From Pseudorasbora parva (Eukaryota; Chordata; Actinopteri; Cypriniformes; Gobionidae): DNA of 64,000 nt. This document shows, one piece after another, positions 60,767-64,000 of this stretch. The stretch covers positions 40,074,181 to 40,138,180 of the forward strand of contig NC_090186.1 of assembly GCF_024679245.1 (NCBI RefSeq), written 5' to 3'. The position numbers and the translations under genes are program-made. The stretch's first letter is position 1. Every line of letters begins with the position of its first letter. A model generated the notes under the pieces. It did not search any database. It had not been told where the DNA came from and saw only the letters and a program-made list of their open reading frames with translations.

Positions 60767-60806
60767 GGCTGCGAGAACAAAATTACATAATTTTGTTCTC
60801 GCAGCC
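60767..60806. repeat. Perfect 19-bp hairpin 53 bp 3' of TAAR1
   Basis: Arms 60767-60785 and 60788-60806 (GGCTGCGAGAACAAAATTA and its reverse complement) are separated by CA. The nearby sequence repeats GCGAGAAC several times. It lies just past the TAAR1 stop and would be transcribed in its 3' UTR if the message extends that far. Confidence 0.85.
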
Positions 60807-60858
60807 CTGGGAGCGAGAACATTTTTCTATGTTGTATGTTGTAGCCTTTAGGCCTTAG

Positions 60859-61857
60859 TCACAGGTATAACTGTTTTCTGCTGCTATTGTTTTGAAATAT
60901 TTTGCCAGTTACAATAATCCTTGCAGCTTTTCTAAACCAAGTATACATAAACGCATAAATAAAAGGATTTAAGGTGGAATTAACATAGCCAAACCAAACA
61001 AGCACATCCATCAGCATTGGGGGTGTTGTGTAGCCAATAAAAGGATTCAGGATGTTACAAAGGAAAAAGGGAGTCCAGCAAATCAAGAAAGCTCCGACCA
61101 CGATAGCAATCGTTATAGTTGCCTTCTGTGTCCGATGTTGCACGCTTCCCGATGGATAACGTCTCCTTAGTTGGTTCAGTTGATGATTAATAGATCTTGC
61201 TTGGTTTTGAGCCACAATGTAGATTCTAGAATAGATCCCAATAATGATGAGGCCAGGGATGTAGAAGGAAACCAGGGAGGTGACCAGTGCTGGACCATGA
61301 CTAAAGAAGACGTGGCACCCTCCCACACAGCGCACATGTGTTTCGTAGAACTCCTTGCCACCCTGGAGGTTGAGCTCGAAGAAGGTAATCACGTAAGCGA
61401 ATATGGAAGGGATTATCCAGCTGGTAGAGATCATTAACAGCACCGTTGTAAAACGGATGCGGGAATGATATGTTAATGGGCTGCACACGGCGCAACAACG
61501 CTCAGCAGACACACTCACAAGGTGGAAAATCGAAACAGTGCTGAGAGTAATGTCAATGCACGTGTGCAACTTACACAAGAAATCACCATAGTACCAACAG
61601 CCCTGAATGGAACGGGCGGCACTCAGCGGCATTACAAACAGCCCGAGCAGACAGTCACACAGAGCGAGAGACAGAGTCAGTTGGTTTGTTGGTGTGTGGA
61701 GTTGCTTGAAATGCCCAATGGAGATGATGACCAGTAAATTCCCAATGACAGTCACAAAGGTGATCAAGATCACGGTGATGGACATTGGAATGTGGACACT
61801 GTACGGTCGTACATACTTCCCACAGGATCCATTCAAAGCCTCGTAACAAAGATCCAT
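60859..61857 (-). CDS. Trace amine-associated receptor 1 (TAAR1)
   Basis: A single-exon class A GPCR of 332 residues, ATG at 61857, TGA at 60859. Features identifying TAAR1 are the tail GKIFQNNSSRKQLYL, the TM4-5 region (FFELNLQGGKEFYETHVRC, GGCHVFFS, SFYIPG) and a CYEALNGSC start with a sequon at N9. Binding-site residues known from TAAR1 are kept: D102 (3.32), S106 (3.36), T193 (5.42), S197 (5.46), W261 (6.48), F264/F265 and Y291 (7.43). C95 pairs with ECL2. NPFIY is at 297-301, and the TAAR-specific Trp is present (W307). The odd point is the DRY motif, here E119-R120-C121, which may alter G-protein coupling or basal activity. It should couple to a stimulatory G protein on sensing trace amines. 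It lacks the TATA module of the other six genes. Confidence 0.93.
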   Translation of the reverse strand: MDLCYEALNGSCGKYVRPYSVHIPMSITVILITFVTVIGNLLVIISIGHFKQLHTPTNQLTLSLALCDCLLGLFVMPLSAARSIQGCWYYGDFLCKLHTCIDITLSTVSIFHLVSVSAERCCAVCSPLTYHSRIRFTTVLLMISTSWIIPSIFAYVITFFELNLQGGKEFYETHVRCVGGCHVFFSHGPALVTSLVSFYIPGLIIIGIYSRIYIVAQNQARSINHQLNQLRRRYPSGSVQHRTQKATITIAIVVGAFLICWTPFFLCNILNPFIGYTTPPMLMDVLVWFGYVNSTLNPFIYAFMYTWFRKAARIIVTGKIFQNNSSRKQLYL

Positions 61858-62559
61858 TTTAGTGTTTGATAGTCCATTGAGCTTGAGCCGGTGATGAATC
61901 TTTTACATGAAGCAAAACCTCATTTAAACAAGCATTCTTGTGGAATATGATGGGAGGCTTTTAGTCTGTTTAATTCAATTAGTTCTGTTGGCATTGTAGA
62001 AACGGTTATAAATAACTCCATAAATTAAACTGCTTTAAAAAACAAACAAGCAAACAAAATGTCCTACGGGATTTTTCCTAAGGGAGAAATTAGTCTTCTT
62101 GAATTTTCCTTTTAAGGAAATGTAAAAGATGCTAACTATAGTCTCTCTAAGCAGCAACTTTTCTCATAAAATGTTATTAATAGAGATACTTCCTACAGAA
62201 AGAACTGAATGTGTCTGTCCAGCTTCTGTTAGCAAATAAAGCGCATTTTAAATTATTCCACCTGCTTTATACACGTATGGGCCAAAGTCCAACCAATCTG
62301 TCTATATTTATCCATGATGTAGATTATGTAAGAGTAGCAATTGTGCCTAAGTTTTTGCATTTGTTTGCATATTACAATAGCAAACAGCTGCACATGAAGA
62401 AATCAATACAGAAGCTCCATTCCCATCTCCATGAAAACAAAGGACAGATAAGGAATTCAAATGTGTTTTGACAAAATGGCTAATGAATGAATGAATGAGG
62501 CATTTATAAAGCATTTTCATATGTACTACTACTGTACAACTAAAGCGTTTTTACACTAG
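61858..62559. other. 5' flank of TAAR1
   Basis: AT-rich; no gene. No copy of the promoter module shared by the other receptors was seen. Confidence 0.5.
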
Positions 62560-62665
62560 TGACGGGTCTCTCCTCAACAATCGCAGTGTGCAGCATCCAC
62601 ATGGGTGATGCGACGGCAGCCACAGGAACACGGTGCAAGTGATAGGTGGAGAGAAGAGAGGGATA
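62560..62665 (-). repeat. SINE fragment
   Basis: The reverse complement matches the middle of the SINE at 56290-56684 (GGCTGCCGTCGCATCACCCA and GTGGATGCTGCACACTG). Confidence 0.7.
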
Positions 62666-62959
62666 GAACTAATTCATGAAACACAGCTCCAAGTAGAACG
62701 TCATGTGTTGTCAGGACATTTATTTATATGGAGATGATAAGGCGATGTGTACAAAAACCTACACTTTGAAACCCGTTTTAAAAAAGTGCTTCTCAACATA
62801 AACCCAACCGTGATGCAAGCGTTGGGGATCAATTATATGCACGCCCCCAACATTTGCATCTGTCCAAACATGTTCATTGTCAGGCGGAACTGACGTCACA
62901 GAGCCGAATCATTGAGACTGCAGGTAAAGACATTTTACCTAAAAAGCAAAATAGCAAAA

Positions 62960-63157
62960 ACAGCTGCTCTCATGACACATATGTCATGTTTAGGCTGTGC
63001 AGGGGATGTGAGGATTTTTCATATGACAACAGTTATGGTTGAGCTTTATTATAATCGGATACCACAAAAAAATTGGTCGTTTGTTCGGCCCATTTCAAGC
63101 AAGCTTCGCTCAGCGTCTTAAACTGAAGAAAGGGGACACTGTATTCCTGCAAGCAGT
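62960..63157 (+). pseudogene. THAP-like zinc-finger exon relic
   Basis: Reading with frame changes gives a Cys-rich start (LGCAGDVRIFH) and, near the end, SFAQRLKLKKGDTVFLQ (about 63103-63154). That resembles the FAxRLKLKxGAVPTI close of a THAP domain. A GTAAGT splice-donor match follows at about 63157. No single frame joins the parts, so it is a decayed exon of a gene or repeat-borne THAP protein. Confidence 0.35.
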
Positions 63158-63790
63158 AAGTAGTGATTTATCCACTTATTGACTAACGTTAGCTAATTTC
63201 TGATTAAATTGAAAGAGAGACCGCATTGTCTAAATGACACAAAATGCTAGTACAGTAACAATAGGAAACTCCAAGTACCATACAAAACTAAATAGTGTTG
63301 TATAGACAAAGGTTAATATTATTTTGTATGTTACAAAATGCAACCGTAGATACGCTGCTTAACGTCACCTTTTCCACCATATAAGTTAAAACGACAGTCA
63401 TTTGACAAGGCTATTCATTTTGTAAAAATATAAGCTGCATATTTACATTTTTGAGAACTGAAGTAGGCCTATGATGTTTTTGCATGCTTGTATTAAGAGT
63501 ACATCACAGTCACTGCGTAGCCTAAATTGTGACTAACGTTATATAAACATGCAATATCGTTGACAAAAAAATTACATGTCTAAAATGTAGGCTGAATACA
63601 TCGCAAATGGAGATTGCTGAAATGCAGCTTACTTGTTTATTGGTGTTTTCAGATCATCCGCGCATGAGAGAGAGAGCCGCTTCGCTGAACTGCTGTGAGC
63701 TGTGAGCTGATGAAATAAGCCAATCAGAGCAGAGCTCTACATTAATATTTATTACCCTTCCAAATAAGGCAAAAACAGGGAATTACACCC
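63158..63790. other. Non-coding stretch
   Basis: No gene recognised; a short GA run near 63668. Confidence 0.5.
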
Positions 63791-64000
63791 TACACTGTCA
63801 GAAAAAAAGGTACAGTGCTGTCACTGGGGTGGTACCCTAAGGTACAAAAGTACATCTTTGTAACTTACTCACCCCTAAATGGTACATATCAGTACTTTAA
63901 GAGGGCAAAGTAGTACCTTAAAGGTACATAGTAGTACTTTAAAGGTACATATTAGTACCTTTTCGGTTTTGAACCTTAGGGTACCACCCATAGACTGTAA
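63791..64000. repeat. Palindromic GGTAC-rich MITE, possibly cut by the window edge
   Basis: A perfect 17-bp inverted repeat (63827-63843 and 63973-63989, GGGTGGTACCCTAAGGT) encloses several AAAGGTACATA(G/T)TAGTAC-type units. It is a known style of small cyprinid repeat and has no ORF. Confidence 0.75.

Overview
The window reads as nuclear DNA of a teleost fish, probably a cyprinid (relative of zebrafish, carp or goldfish). The reasons are an AT-rich background, seven intronless trace amine-associated receptor (TAAR) genes in a tandem cluster, and many fish-type repeats: at least three lineages of decayed Tc1-like elements, hAT-like and TTAA-target elements, a SINE with an L2-type tail, and long CA microsatellites. 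The species assignment is an inference. There is no operon logic: each receptor is a single-exon gene with its own promoter.

Layout. 1-11829 is a satellite array of a 1009-bp unit (11 full copies plus a partial twelfth, continuing past the left edge). Decayed relatives of the unit follow to about 13860. 14038-18750 is a second array, a 2133-bp unit present 2.2 times. 18751-23780 is AT-rich and repeat-rich; it holds an hAT-like element carrying a dead RecQ-helicase-like fragment and a cluster of a short unexplained motif. From 23780 to 61857 lie seven TAAR genes, all on the minus strand: six closely related receptors (23780-24802, 31179-32204, 36189-37214, 42183-43202, 46354-47373, 51901-52929) and, at the 5' (right-hand) edge of the cluster, a distinct TAAR1 (60859-61857). 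The spaces between them are filled by transposon relics, MITEs, microsatellites and an inverted repeat pair. The right end carries a SINE fragment, a THAP-like exon relic and a small palindromic repeat.

The receptors are class A GPCRs expected at the plasma membrane. All seven keep the amine-anchoring Asp3.32, so biogenic amines are the expected ligands. By family knowledge most fish TAARs are olfactory receptors signalling through a stimulatory G protein, while TAAR1 is the conserved non-olfactory member. The six related copies show mosaic identity that suggests gene conversion. They share a TATA-box promoter and, in five of six, an upstream ATG at fixed spacing. The points most worth checking are the conversion tracts, the upstream ATG and N-terminal extensions, the shared promoter module (broken by a CA repeat in one gene), a Lys in the TM3 core of the first receptor, and the ERC in place of DRY in TAAR1. 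I found no clear sign of a wholly new system.
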